Source: Desulforhopalus sp. IMCC35007 (GTDB taxonomy: Bacteria; Desulfobacterota; Desulfobulbia; Desulfobulbales; Desulfocapsaceae). Taken from it: a DNA stretch of 64,000 nucleotides. Position 1 is the first letter of the stretch. The number at the start of each line of letters is the position of its first letter. Of the stretch, positions 43,682 through 52,321 are shown piece by piece. The stretch lies in NCBI RefSeq assembly GCF_005116575.1, contig NZ_SWCN01000003.1:1-64000 (forward strand), written 5' to 3'. The position numbers and the translations under genes are program-made. Under the pieces are notes generated by a model, which worked only from the letters and a program-made list of their open reading frames with translations, ran no database searches and was not told the DNA's origin.

Positions 43682-44512
43682 CTAACTCTCCTGGCTTTCA
43701 TTATATTTTCTTCGCTTTTGCCTCCAGGTGTTTACGCCACAGAGGGTGTCGATAAATTTCTTAATAGTTTCAAAATACAAAGGCCCACCGATCAAATACA
43801 AATTATCGTGCTGAGCCCCTGGGATAATGAAAAACTGTTTAGACCTGGCCCCACTGGTAGCCTGTAATTTTTCCGCTTCCGCGATGGGGATTAAGGGGTC
43901 TCTGGCTCCATGGAAAATAAGCGTTGGAAGTTTGATTTTTTCGATTTTCTCCAGATTGCGAAAACCGTTTTCTTCTAGCCCATCTATTGAATCGGTTGTA
44001 ACTCCTAGACTTTTAAGATACTCGCCGGTCTGGGAAATAGCACTTTCAAGGAGCAAACCCTTGATAGCTTCTGAATGTTTAAAGGCGGTGTCGATGGCCA
44101 GAATAGAACCTAAAGCCTGGCCCATCACAAACAGAGTTCCTGTGCAGGAATTGTCTTTGAGCCAATTGCTTGCCTGATCAAAGAGTTGGCGGCCATCCTG
44201 ATAGAACTGCTCCAGTGTCAGACAGTCATTGCTGCCATTGTCGCTTCTGTAGGAGAGGATGAGGACATTAATTCCTTGTTGATTGTAGCTTGCTGCCATA
44301 CCTTCATATTGTTCGAGCGGAGTTTTTGTCGAAGGGAAAAAAATAATATTCGGGCTGGCATCTGTTGCGAGATAAAATTGTGCGAGAAGAGCCTTGCCTG
44401 TGCAATCTTCAAAAGAGAGGACCCTTGCCTTCTCAGAGGGGCTGGTGAATGCTGTTCGTTGCCCGGAAAAAAGCAGGGTGTTAATTTCGCTGTTATTGAT
44501 GAATTGAGTCAT
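43682..44512 (-). CDS. Alpha/beta-hydrolase-fold protein with Ser nucleophile replaced
   Basis: 276 residues of the BEM46/YfhR-like alpha/beta hydrolase group. The fold is visible in NIIFFPSTKTPLEQYEGMAASYNQQGINVLILSYRSDNGS, the nucleophile elbow region, and TLIFHGARDPLIPIAEAEKL (acid Asp205) with the His near PGAQHDN (His235). The elbow reads VMGQALGS (131-136), so the expected Ser of GxSxG is Ala133; the codon is GCT, one change from TCT. Either the enzyme is inactive or Ser136 or another residue substitutes. It is co-transcribed with dCMP deaminase. Confidence 0.8.
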   Translation of the reverse strand: MTQFINNSEINTLLFSGQRTAFTSPSEKARVLSFEDCTGKALLAQFYLATDASPNIIFFPSTKTPLEQYEGMAASYNQQGINVLILSYRSDNGSNDCLTLEQFYQDGRQLFDQASNWLKDNSCTGTLFVMGQALGSILAIDTAFKHSEAIKGLLLESAISQTGEYLKSLGVTTDSIDGLEENGFRNLEKIEKIKLPTLIFHGARDPLIPIAEAEKLQATSGARSKQFFIIPGAQHDNLYLIGGPLYFETIKKFIDTLCGVNTWRQKRRKYNESQES

Positions 44513-44697
44513 GGTTTTTTATTAAAAGAATGAAAAGGATGGTGGGGGATGATTGTTCTTGAAAAAAACAATGTAAATAATCACAGCAGAAAAAGCCATA
44601 GATAGTTGGCAATAGCCTTATGAGAACAAGCTTTACAACAAGTACTCCATGCCATTTCTATCACTCAGGGAAAATATAAACCGATATAAACAACAAA

Positions 44698-44727
44698 GCC
44701 CCACTAACGATGATCCGTCAGTGGGGC
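44698..44727 (-). terminator. Terminator of the tRNA-His transcript
   Basis: A 12-bp stem (44698-44709 with 44716-44727, one G-U pair on the minus-strand RNA) and a 6-base loop lie 10 bases past the tRNA 3' end and lead into TTTGTTGTTT on the minus strand. Confidence 0.82.
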
Positions 44728-44736
44728 CTATTTAAA

Positions 44737-44813
44737 TGGGGTGAGCGAGGGGACTTGAACCCCCGACCTCCTGGGTCACAACCAGGTGCTCTAACCAACT
44801 GAGCCACGCCCAC
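44737..44813 (-). tRNA. tRNA-His (GTG)
   Basis: A full cloverleaf can be folded: acceptor GTGGGCG with CGCTCAC, D-arm with GTTGGTTAGAGC, anticodon arm CCTGG-TTGTGAC-CCAGG with anticodon GTG (plus-strand 44777-44779), T-arm GGGGG-TTCAAGT-CCCCT, and an encoded CCA at 44737-44739. The base before the acceptor is G (44814) and the discriminator is C, matching the G-1:C73 pair of histidine tRNAs. A terminator follows, so it is a single tRNA unit or the end of one. Confidence 0.97.
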
Positions 44814-44882
44814 CACAAAATACCTTGTTGTTGAAAAGCTTGTCCTATATACCCGCTCAGATTTTCTTTTGCAAGAATTAAA

Positions 44883-45533
44883 TTATACAAGGTCCTCTTT
44901 GCAATGCATACATTTTTTGGCCTGGGCCTTAATAATCTCCAAACAATGCGGACATTCCTTCTTGAAATTTTTTTCAAGAAGCAGACGGATACCCGCGTCC
45001 ACAGCATGTTTCAAAGCAGGATCCCGATATTTATGATTGCGCAGGGGATCGATACAGTCAAGATTATTAATGGCCGCAATGTATCCAGCCGCTTCTTCAC
45101 GGGCCCTTTTGCCAGCCCCCTCATCAAGAAGTAGAAACAGCACAGGCTCAATATTTTTTTCTGCGACACAGGTCTTTAATGCCTCTTTTGCCTGTTTTTG
45201 TTTTTGATACTGTTCGTTTTGGGCACGCAGCTCTTCCTTGTTAATAACACAGGCCTTGAAGGCATCGGCATTGCCTACCATCATGTAGTTTTTTTCCCTG
45301 CTATCGGGCAATTCCATATACCGATAAGAAGAATGGTGACCGTACTGTTCCTCTATTTTTTTCCAACCGTTCAAAAAAACAGGGCAACCATCGTTGAGGC
45401 AGATAAAAAGTACCTCAGATCCCCAGCCCAGACCATCGCCAATGTGGATGGGTGGGGCTTCGCAGCAGGATAATTCCTGATTACAATGAGGACACATTTT
45501 CACCTCATCGAGGAAACGTAAATCTCTTGGCAT
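44883..45533 (-). CDS. Hypothetical protein with two zinc-ribbon ends
   Basis: 216 residues. The N-terminus has CPHC (Cys14, Cys17) followed by Cys23-Cys24 and CLNDGC; the C-terminus ends in a clean zinc ribbon, CPHC-x10-CMHC (Cys194, Cys197, Cys208, Cys211). The middle is charged and helical (KEELRAQNEQYQKQKQAKEALK), followed by a DEGAGKRAREEAAGYIAAIN stretch. AAGGAG precedes the ATG. It lies 69 bases upstream of tRNA-His on the same strand. I do not recognise a named family. Confidence 0.7.
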   Translation of the reverse strand: MPRDLRFLDEVKMCPHCNQELSCCEAPPIHIGDGLGWGSEVLFICLNDGCPVFLNGWKKIEEQYGHHSSYRYMELPDSREKNYMMVGNADAFKACVINKEELRAQNEQYQKQKQAKEALKTCVAEKNIEPVLFLLLDEGAGKRAREEAAGYIAAINNLDCIDPLRNHKYRDPALKHAVDAGIRLLLEKNFKKECPHCLEIIKAQAKKCMHCKEDLV

Positions 45534-45651
45534 GTTGCTACTCCTTGAAAAATATTGAATCCGCAGGTTGTTTCGGAAAAAAAGTTAAAACAGCCTCGGT
45601 ATAGTTCGATGTGCGACTACTATAGTAGACCTTCGCAAAAATACAATTGAT

Positions 45652-47349
45652 TTAGCTCATCTTTAAATTTGGCTGGCTCAGTATCTGATCAACAGCTTTT
45701 GCCTGCTTCATTCGTGTTCGCAAGAACTCCTGAGGCATATCTTTTCTGTTGCTTTCCATTATCTCAAGCAGGTTCGAAATTTTGCCGTTTTCGGCAAGTT
45801 CAATGAGCTTTAGGATATTTTGAGCAAAGCTCCGGACAATTTTTCTGCCATCCCCTTCAGTTGCCATGATTTCAGCATATGTTCTGGGATTTTGATTGTG
45901 CACTCTGGCCATAGCCAGGATCCCGTAGAGTGAGGTCAGGGTAGAGTGGCTTCCAATATCTCTAAAATCAATCTTATGATCCTTTAAGGTCATCGCAAGT
46001 GCAACTGATATAGTGGTGGGAAGCTTTTGACCAACCCCCATGAGCAGGTCATGCTTTTGCGCGCTGTCATGGAAAATATCAGCCCCATGCTTATACAAAA
46101 AAGCCTCGAATTCACTACAGAAGGAGCCACTTCGAGGGGTTCTTACTATTGTGGCGTTTTTATCCTTCATCGCAATAGCCTGCGGCCCCCAGAGGTTGTG
46201 GACAAACATGATTTCGACCCCCTGACTGGTCGATTCTAGGGCGCTTGCGATGGTGTTCTCCGACTCACCTGCGAGGATGATCAAGGCCTGGCCATCCCGC
46301 ATTAGTGGTCCATACTTCGCTATAGTCGAGGCAGTTACGGATATTGGCACACAGACCACAACAACGTCGACAGCTGCAATCATCTCAGCAGGAGTAGTCG
46401 GTGTTGACCGACCTGTAATGATCGTCTTGTATCCTTCATTTTTTAGCCGATCTGCAAACCAGCCGCTCATGTCGCCGCTACCGATAAAACCGAAGAAATT
46501 GATCTTTTTAACCCTCATGTCAACTCTTGGAAAAGAGCCTAAGATCTTGAGTGCACGATCTTCCTGGATAATATTTGATTCGATGGTTTTAAAGGCCTGG
46601 GCAATGTTTTTATTGGCGATATGACCTTCTACTTCGAGGTAGATACGAAGTTTTTGTGTTTTGATATCGTTTTCTGATTGAAGGTCGAGGATGTTGATGC
46701 CGCGGCGGGTAAATTCACCGAGAATGTCAGCCAGAATTCCAACCCTGTCTTTCAGGGGCTTGGTGATCACTGCAGTTGCATCATAGCCTGTCTCTTTTGC
46801 CGGGGTCTTACTCAATATCGCAAAACGAGTACGGTTATGGGAGACGACCTCACGGTCCAGAAGCTCCAGATTATGCTTTTTGACCAGTTCTTCACTCTCT
46901 ATGACTGCCACCCCGAGCTTGTGTTCCTTGGCGATGGAGAGCATGGCATTATCAATACCGGTTACAGCCATGAGGATGACATCTGGGAAATGCTCTTCAA
47001 GGTACTCTGCACACTGACGAAAGACAGAACTTCTACCGACGATAGTGTGGATCGGTGCGCCGCCTTTTGCCGGGTTTTCCAGTGCACCAAGAGATAGGTG
47101 AATCGGCAGTACCACATTATCTATCCAGTAACAGTTCTCCATGCCGGCAATAAGACGGAAATACTCTTTTACCTCACCTTCTCTCGTGTTATACACAGGG
47201 ATAAGTGCAAGTTCTTCTTTTCCCTGTGTGAAACTATCGAGCACCTCGGAGATTCTGGTAAAATGAGATATTTTCGCTTCAGGTGCATATTGACAACACG
47301 CCTGATAGCTGTCCGAACCAACTGGACCTATGGTGGCTATTGAAGACAT
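45652..47349 (-). CDS. Prephenate dehydratase-like / ACT / prephenate dehydrogenase fusion
   Basis: 565 residues. Residues 1-180 look like a PDT periplasmic-type fold (IATIGPVGSDSYQACC, HNRTRF at 171-176 matching the TRF substrate motif), but the usual PIENS block reads IPVYNT (50-55). An ACT domain follows (about 193-265, KPLKDRVGILADILGEFTRRGINILDLQSEN); the ESRP motif of Phe-regulated PDT is changed. Residues 283-565 are a TyrA-type dehydrogenase: GFIGSGDMSGWFADRL NAD motif, VVVCVPISVT, and His384 in VHNLWGP. The dehydrogenase half is confident, giving 4-hydroxyphenylpyruvate for tyrosine. Whether the PDT half still makes phenylpyruvate is uncertain. No chorismate mutase domain is present. 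Confidence 0.87.
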   Translation of the reverse strand: MSSIATIGPVGSDSYQACCQYAPEAKISHFTRISEVLDSFTQGKEELALIPVYNTREGEVKEYFRLIAGMENCYWIDNVVLPIHLSLGALENPAKGGAPIHTIVGRSSVFRQCAEYLEEHFPDVILMAVTGIDNAMLSIAKEHKLGVAVIESEELVKKHNLELLDREVVSHNRTRFAILSKTPAKETGYDATAVITKPLKDRVGILADILGEFTRRGINILDLQSENDIKTQKLRIYLEVEGHIANKNIAQAFKTIESNIIQEDRALKILGSFPRVDMRVKKINFFGFIGSGDMSGWFADRLKNEGYKTIITGRSTPTTPAEMIAAVDVVVVCVPISVTASTIAKYGPLMRDGQALIILAGESENTIASALESTSQGVEIMFVHNLWGPQAIAMKDKNATIVRTPRSGSFCSEFEAFLYKHGADIFHDSAQKHDLLMGVGQKLPTTISVALAMTLKDHKIDFRDIGSHSTLTSLYGILAMARVHNQNPRTYAEIMATEGDGRKIVRSFAQNILKLIELAENGKISNLLEIMESNRKDMPQEFLRTRMKQAKAVDQILSQPNLKMS

Positions 47350-47683
47350 AATGAAATCGTAGGATTATTTCTAAAAGTAGGTGATGTATGAAGGCGGAAT
47401 CCTGGAAATACTATACCCGCCCTTTGTTTCGTTTCTTGGTCGTATAGGTTGTGCAAAATATCCCCTTAAAACCTATTAATCAAGATTTTTAAATTATCGT
47501 TGGGTGTGGCGCAGGATTACAATAAATATTAAAACTCCTGTTCACCTTACTGCAATTGCCCAAAATTCACATTCATTCTAAATTCTTGAGACTTACGAAA
47601 GCTGAATTGCCAAGATCTTCCCGCTTTGTTTTTAATTTTTTTCAACCATGAAGCCCTTTAGAACATAACCCTTTGATACATTT
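47350..47683. other. Divergent intergenic region
   Basis: Separates the minus-strand aromatic-acid fusion from the plus-strand helicase. AT-rich; promoters for both are expected, but I see no strong box, repeat, RNA or ORF. Confidence 0.5.
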
Positions 47684-50641
47684 ATGATGCCTGACTTAGA
47701 TGAATATGTCGATTCACTGAAAAAATCACCGAAATTTGGCCCTCAGGTTGTCTGTCATAAAAAAATCGGGTCTGTACCTCCGAAATTTTTCACTGCTCCT
47801 TCCTCACTGCACCCCCATCTTTCTCGGCTTTTAAAACAACAGGGGGTTCAGCACCTCTATTCCCATCAGGGGGAGGCTATTGAACATATTTTAGCAGGCA
47901 GGGATGTTCTTGTTGCCACACCTACCGCTTCAGGAAAGAGCCTTATATACAACCTCCCTGTTTTAAGCGACTATCTCTGCAACGGTCATTCCACCTCATT
48001 GTATCTTTTCCCGCTAAAGGCCTTAGCCCAGGATCAACGCAATGTCCTCGAGGGGTTGTATCAGAGACTCAAGATAGAAACAAAAGAAGCATCGGCTTGT
48101 ATCTCTGAACTTTTTGATGGGGATACAACCAGCTATAAAAGACGAAAGATCCGGGACACTCCGCCGAGAGTTCTTCTCACAAATCCGGAAATGTTGCATC
48201 TTTCTCTTCTTGCCTACCACGAGAGTTGGATTGAGTTTTTTTCGAAGTTAAAATTTGTGGTCATTGATGAGGTTCACAGTTACAGGGGAGTTCTTGGAAG
48301 CCATATGGCCTGGGTTCTGAGAAGACTACAGCGCATCGCCAGATTGTATGGTGCGGATCCGGTTTTTATCCTCCTTTCTGCAACCATTGGTAATCCTGGT
48401 CAACTTGGGGAACAGCTTCTTGGTAAGAAGGTTGAGGTTATCACGGAATCTGGGGCACCCCAGGCTGAAAAAAACATGCTGTTTCTCAACCCCTGGGACA
48501 GTGCTGCCCATGCGGCAAGTCAACTTCTGGAAGCTTCAATAAAACGTGGACTTAGAACTATAGTCTACACTCAGTCGAGGAAGTTGACCGAATTGATCAG
48601 TCTCTGGACAAGCCCGCGTCTTGGGGAGTTATCGGCTAAACTTTCAAGCTATCGTGCCGGGTTTCTTCCAGAAGAGCGCAGAGAAATTGAAGAGCTGTTG
48701 TTTAAAGGGGATCTCCTCGGGGTTATTTCCACTTCAGCCCTTGAGCTTGGAATTGATGTGGGAGACCTCGACCTCTGTATTCTGGTTGGTTATCCTGGTT
48801 CTATCATGGCGACCTGGCAGAGAGGAGGACGGGTAGGGCGGGCATTTCGGAAATCAGCGATTATTCTGATCGCCCAGGAGGACGCACTCGATCAGCATTT
48901 CATGCGAAATCCAGAGGATTTTTTTTCAAGATCTTCAGAGTCAGCCCTGTTGAATCCGGAAAACGATACGATTGCAGCCCAGCACCTACATTGTGCCGCG
49001 GCCGAGCTGCCATTAACTCGGAGTGAGTTGCTCTTTGAGAATAAGCAGATTGTCCAGGTTTTGGACCATCTTGTCCACAGAGGCCTTCTGCTTGAAACCG
49101 CCTCAGGAGGAACCTGGATTGCATCACGGAGATATCCCCAGCGACTGGTCACTCTTCGTGGAGGGGGCACTCAGATGGATATCATTGATGGAAACAGTGG
49201 TGAAATCATAGGAGAAATTGATAATGTAAGAGCGCTCAAAGAGTGTCATCCAGAAGCCATTTATCTTCATCGCCAAAGAAGCTGGGTCATTCAAAAGCTT
49301 GATCTTGGCGGTAATGAGGTCGTTGCCCTGGAGCAGAGTCCGAAATATTTCACCCGGCCAATGGTTGAAAAAAACACCGAAATCCTTGAGATTATTTCAT
49401 CTAAATCAAGCTTTGGAGTTCAGGTCTCTTTTGGTCGTCTTCGCGTGAGGGAACAGGTTACCGGATACCAGAAACGTAACAACAGGACACAAAAACTGCT
49501 GTCGACGACCCCGCTTCACCTGCCTGAGCAGGCCATCGAAACAGAAGGTGTCTGGTTGGAGATTGCTCCTGAAACTGTCGCTGAAATGGAAAGAGACAAA
49601 TATCACTTCATGGGGGCTATTCATGCTCTTGAACATGCGATGATTGCCCTTTTCCCTCTTCTTGTGCTCTGTGACAGGAACGATATTGGAGGAATTTCCT
49701 GTCCACTGCATGAGCAGACTGAGGAGGCTACTGTTTTTATTTACGATGGTTACCCAGGTGGGGTTGGTCTTGCCAGAGAAGCCTATAATAAAATCGATAT
49801 TCTCATCCAGCAAACTCAAACCACTGTGGAAGCCTGTACTTGTGATAACGGCTGTCCTTCCTGTGTTCATTCTCCTAAATGTGGTTCGGGGAATCGGCCC
49901 ATCGATAAAAAGGCCTGTCTGATCTTGTTGTCAAGAATACTGGCGGTAACAAGCACGAAAAATCAAAAAGAGATGCCGATTCATGTCAACTCCTTTACCT
50001 GTGAGGCCACATCAGCTCCTGGCAGCAATACCGTGCAGAAAAGTGAGGCAAAACGAAAAGGTCTTGATGCATTACCGGAGCGCTTTGGGGTCTTTGACCT
50101 TGAAACCATCCGGTCAGCCGAAGAAGTTGGCGGCTGGCAGAAAGCAGAATTCATGGGAGTATCGGTTGGGGTAGTGTACGACTCCAGAGAGGACAGTTAC
50201 TTCACTTACCTTGAGCATGAAATGGAGCAGTTGGTGGACCACCTGGCTCAGCTGGACCTTGTCGTGGGCTTTAACAATAAACGCTTTGACAACAGGGTGT
50301 TGTCCGCATATACAACGATGAATCTGAGTGCCCTCCCGACCCTGGACCTTCTTGAAGAAATCCACAATCACCTCGGCTACCGACTCAGTCTTAACAGACT
50401 CGCAGAACATACTCTGGGGGTTCAAAAAAGCGGGGACGGACTGCAGGCCCTGCAGTGGTATAAAGAAGGGAGGCTAGATCTCATTCAACATTATTGCAAA
50501 AAAGATGTTGAAATCACAAAAAATCTACTCCTGACAGGGCTGGAGCAGGGATTTTTTCTCTTTGCCAACAAGGCTAAACAGATCGTCAGGATCCCTCTGC
50601 GTCTTGACAGTGCCATTGGAAAAATCAGAGACCATTGTTAG
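47684..50641 (+). CDS. MrfA-type DEAH helicase fused to a DEDD exonuclease (MrfAB-like)
   Basis: 985 residues. Residues 35-420 are an SF2 helicase: HQGEAI Q-motif, ATPTASGKS Walker A (78-86), DEVH box in VVIDEVHSYRG, LSATIGNP, and motif VI WQRGGRVGRA. A DUF1998-like zinc domain follows, with Cys718, Cys720, Cys724, Cys727 and Cys733. The tail (about 800-960) is a ribonuclease-H-fold exonuclease with Asp805/Glu807 (VFDLETI), Asp869 (VGFNNKRFD) and Asp941 with Tyr937 (YCKKD), giving a DEDDy set. In Bacillus subtilis the helicase MrfA and exonuclease MrfB are separate neighbours that excise mitomycin C lesions. The fusion suggests the same job here. I use the first of two adjacent ATGs. Confidence 0.9.
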   Translation: MMPDLDEYVDSLKKSPKFGPQVVCHKKIGSVPPKFFTAPSSLHPHLSRLLKQQGVQHLYSHQGEAIEHILAGRDVLVATPTASGKSLIYNLPVLSDYLCNGHSTSLYLFPLKALAQDQRNVLEGLYQRLKIETKEASACISELFDGDTTSYKRRKIRDTPPRVLLTNPEMLHLSLLAYHESWIEFFSKLKFVVIDEVHSYRGVLGSHMAWVLRRLQRIARLYGADPVFILLSATIGNPGQLGEQLLGKKVEVITESGAPQAEKNMLFLNPWDSAAHAASQLLEASIKRGLRTIVYTQSRKLTELISLWTSPRLGELSAKLSSYRAGFLPEERREIEELLFKGDLLGVISTSALELGIDVGDLDLCILVGYPGSIMATWQRGGRVGRAFRKSAIILIAQEDALDQHFMRNPEDFFSRSSESALLNPENDTIAAQHLHCAAAELPLTRSELLFENKQIVQVLDHLVHRGLLLETASGGTWIASRRYPQRLVTLRGGGTQMDIIDGNSGEIIGEIDNVRALKECHPEAIYLHRQRSWVIQKLDLGGNEVVALEQSPKYFTRPMVEKNTEILEIISSKSSFGVQVSFGRLRVREQVTGYQKRNNRTQKLLSTTPLHLPEQAIETEGVWLEIAPETVAEMERDKYHFMGAIHALEHAMIALFPLLVLCDRNDIGGISCPLHEQTEEATVFIYDGYPGGVGLAREAYNKIDILIQQTQTTVEACTCDNGCPSCVHSPKCGSGNRPIDKKACLILLSRILAVTSTKNQKEMPIHVNSFTCEATSAPGSNTVQKSEAKRKGLDALPERFGVFDLETIRSAEEVGGWQKAEFMGVSVGVVYDSREDSYFTYLEHEMEQLVDHLAQLDLVVGFNNKRFDNRVLSAYTTMNLSALPTLDLLEEIHNHLGYRLSLNRLAEHTLGVQKSGDGLQALQWYKEGRLDLIQHYCKKDVEITKNLLLTGLEQGFFLFANKAKQIVRIPLRLDSAIGKIRDHC

Positions 50642-50789
50642 TACCTTACACATAGAACTCTTGCTTTTTACAAGAATCCCCGCCTGTAAGTGTCTATCCC
50701 TTCGGCTACAGATTAAATGATAGCCTGGGATTGGACTCCATCCCGCTTTAGTTGTGAGTGACCTGTATTTTTTAGTCGAAGGGCAACTG

Positions 50790-51239
50790 TTATGGCCAAA
50801 GGAGCGGAGAATAAATCCAGCCAACGGTGCCACTGCTATGTCGCACTTTTGTCCACTGGCCTTCCGATGAAAGCTTTTTAAGGACAACGCCACGTTCAAC
50901 GTCTGCAACAATAGTGCTGTTTTGTGAGGGGCCCGAACGCATATTGAGGCTATTTTTTGCATTAACGACGACTGTGTCCTGGTCTTTAACAATGCTTTCG
51001 TGAATCCAGCCAGAGTCGTTTTCGTAGTCACTTATTTTGTACCATTCCCCCTCTTTTTTCATTACCTTGAGAGGGTAGCCCTCAAAGAGTTCCATGGCAA
51101 CCGGGTATTTAGTTCCGGGTCCGGTCCTTACGTTGGCATTATCAGTGGTGACTGATAAGTAATTTGCAGCGAAGGCAGAAGAGGCCATGAAAAGGGCGAG
51201 AGAACTAGTAACAACAATTTTTTTAAATTTATTATTCAT
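50790..51239 (-). CDS. Exported protein with two bacterial SH3 domains
   Basis: 149 residues from the ATG at 51239. A signal peptide (about 1-24, ending ASSAFA-A) precedes two SH3b repeats: LSVTTDNANVRTGPGTKYPVAMELFEGYPLKV...SGWIHESIV and VVVNAKNSLNMRSGPSQNSTIVADVERGVVLKKL...VGWIYSPLLWP. Such proteins bind peptidoglycan or act as adaptors in the periplasm. An ATG at 51251 would add four residues. It lies 128 bases downstream of the LD-carboxypeptidase gene on the same strand. Confidence 0.9.
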   Translation of the reverse strand: MNNKFKKIVVTSSLALFMASSAFAANYLSVTTDNANVRTGPGTKYPVAMELFEGYPLKVMKKEGEWYKISDYENDSGWIHESIVKDQDTVVVNAKNSLNMRSGPSQNSTIVADVERGVVLKKLSSEGQWTKVRHSSGTVGWIYSPLLWP

Positions 51240-51379
51240 GAGTACAAACATCGCAAAAAAATATTTTTATTTAACTACTTGAACACTTTACGTTCATTAC
51301 CGTAACCGTCTAAACCTTTATTTTATAGCATTAATAGCGCCGCAAGTCAAACACCATATCCGGATCATATAGAGAAGGG

Positions 51380-52321
51380 CTATTTAAAGTTGAGTGTGGA
51401 GTGGTTGCAATCCATTGTCGCCATGGCTCCAAGGGGAAAAGTGATGTTATGATTGCAATGACCTGAGGGGAAATCTCCCCAAACAGGAATTTGTCTGTTG
51501 GGACAAATTTCCAGGAATCGTTTCCAGATGGCCTCTTTATACCGTAACTCATCAAGACTGCTTCCATCTTTTGGCTGGCTGAAGTTACCGAGCAGAACAC
51601 CTTTGATTTTGTCAAATTTACCGGCCACCGAAAGTTGTGTCAGCATCCTGTCGACTTTGTAGAGCGGTTCGTTGATATCTTCCAAGAACAGGATACAGTC
51701 TTCCCATGGACAGTCAAATTTTGTCCCAAGAAGTGTAACAATACTTGCAAGATTGCCACCTATAAGTGGTGCACTGATCCGACCGCTGCCCTGGAGTTGG
51801 ACTATGGATCGATCGTAAATGGTTCTTGACCATTGGCCGGTCAGACTTGAATGAAATTTTTCAAGCGTTTCCCGTGATGAACTGGCAAGCGAGGTAAGAG
51901 TTGGTCCATGCAATGAAACGAGGCCGGTTTTAACATAAAGAAAGTTCTGTAAAACTGTGATATCAGAAAATCCTATGAGGAATTTCGGGTTGGCTGTAAC
52001 AAGATCAAGATTGATTTTATCCAGAATACGCAGACAGCCGTAGCCCCCTCTCATGGAAACGAGACCTTTTACATCGGAATCTCGAAAAAAAGCATTTAAT
52101 TCATTTGCACGATTGTCGTCACAGTCTGACAAATAATCCATGCCGGGCCAGAGTTCTCTTGGGAATTTAACCTCAAAGCCCATTTCGGTAAGGATCTGCA
52201 CCCCCGAGTGAAACAGGTCTTCATTGGTAAGCTGGCCCGCTGGAGCGACCACACCCAGCAGATCGCCTTTTTTCAGGGAGCTCGGAATGATTGGTTTTGG
52301 AGGCATTTCAGGAGAGTTCAT
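51380..52321 (-). CDS. ldcA: LD-carboxypeptidase (peptidase S66, LdcA/MccF family)
   Basis: 313 residues. Ser-Glu-His peptidase that releases the terminal D-Ala from recycled murein tetrapeptides in the cytoplasm. The family blocks are GVVAPAGQL, VSMRGGYGCLRIL, LIGFSDITVL with nucleophile Ser119, SAPLIGGNLASIVTLLGTKF, FLEDINEPLYKVDRML with the Glu, and FPSGHCNHNITFPLG with the His. MccF homologues share the fold, but the context favours peptidoglycan recycling. It overlaps coaX by 14 bases. Confidence 0.93.
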   Translation of the reverse strand: MNSPEMPPKPIIPSSLKKGDLLGVVAPAGQLTNEDLFHSGVQILTEMGFEVKFPRELWPGMDYLSDCDDNRANELNAFFRDSDVKGLVSMRGGYGCLRILDKINLDLVTANPKFLIGFSDITVLQNFLYVKTGLVSLHGPTLTSLASSSRETLEKFHSSLTGQWSRTIYDRSIVQLQGSGRISAPLIGGNLASIVTLLGTKFDCPWEDCILFLEDINEPLYKVDRMLTQLSVAGKFDKIKGVLLGNFSQPKDGSSLDELRYKEAIWKRFLEICPNRQIPVWGDFPSGHCNHNITFPLGAMATMDCNHSTLNFK

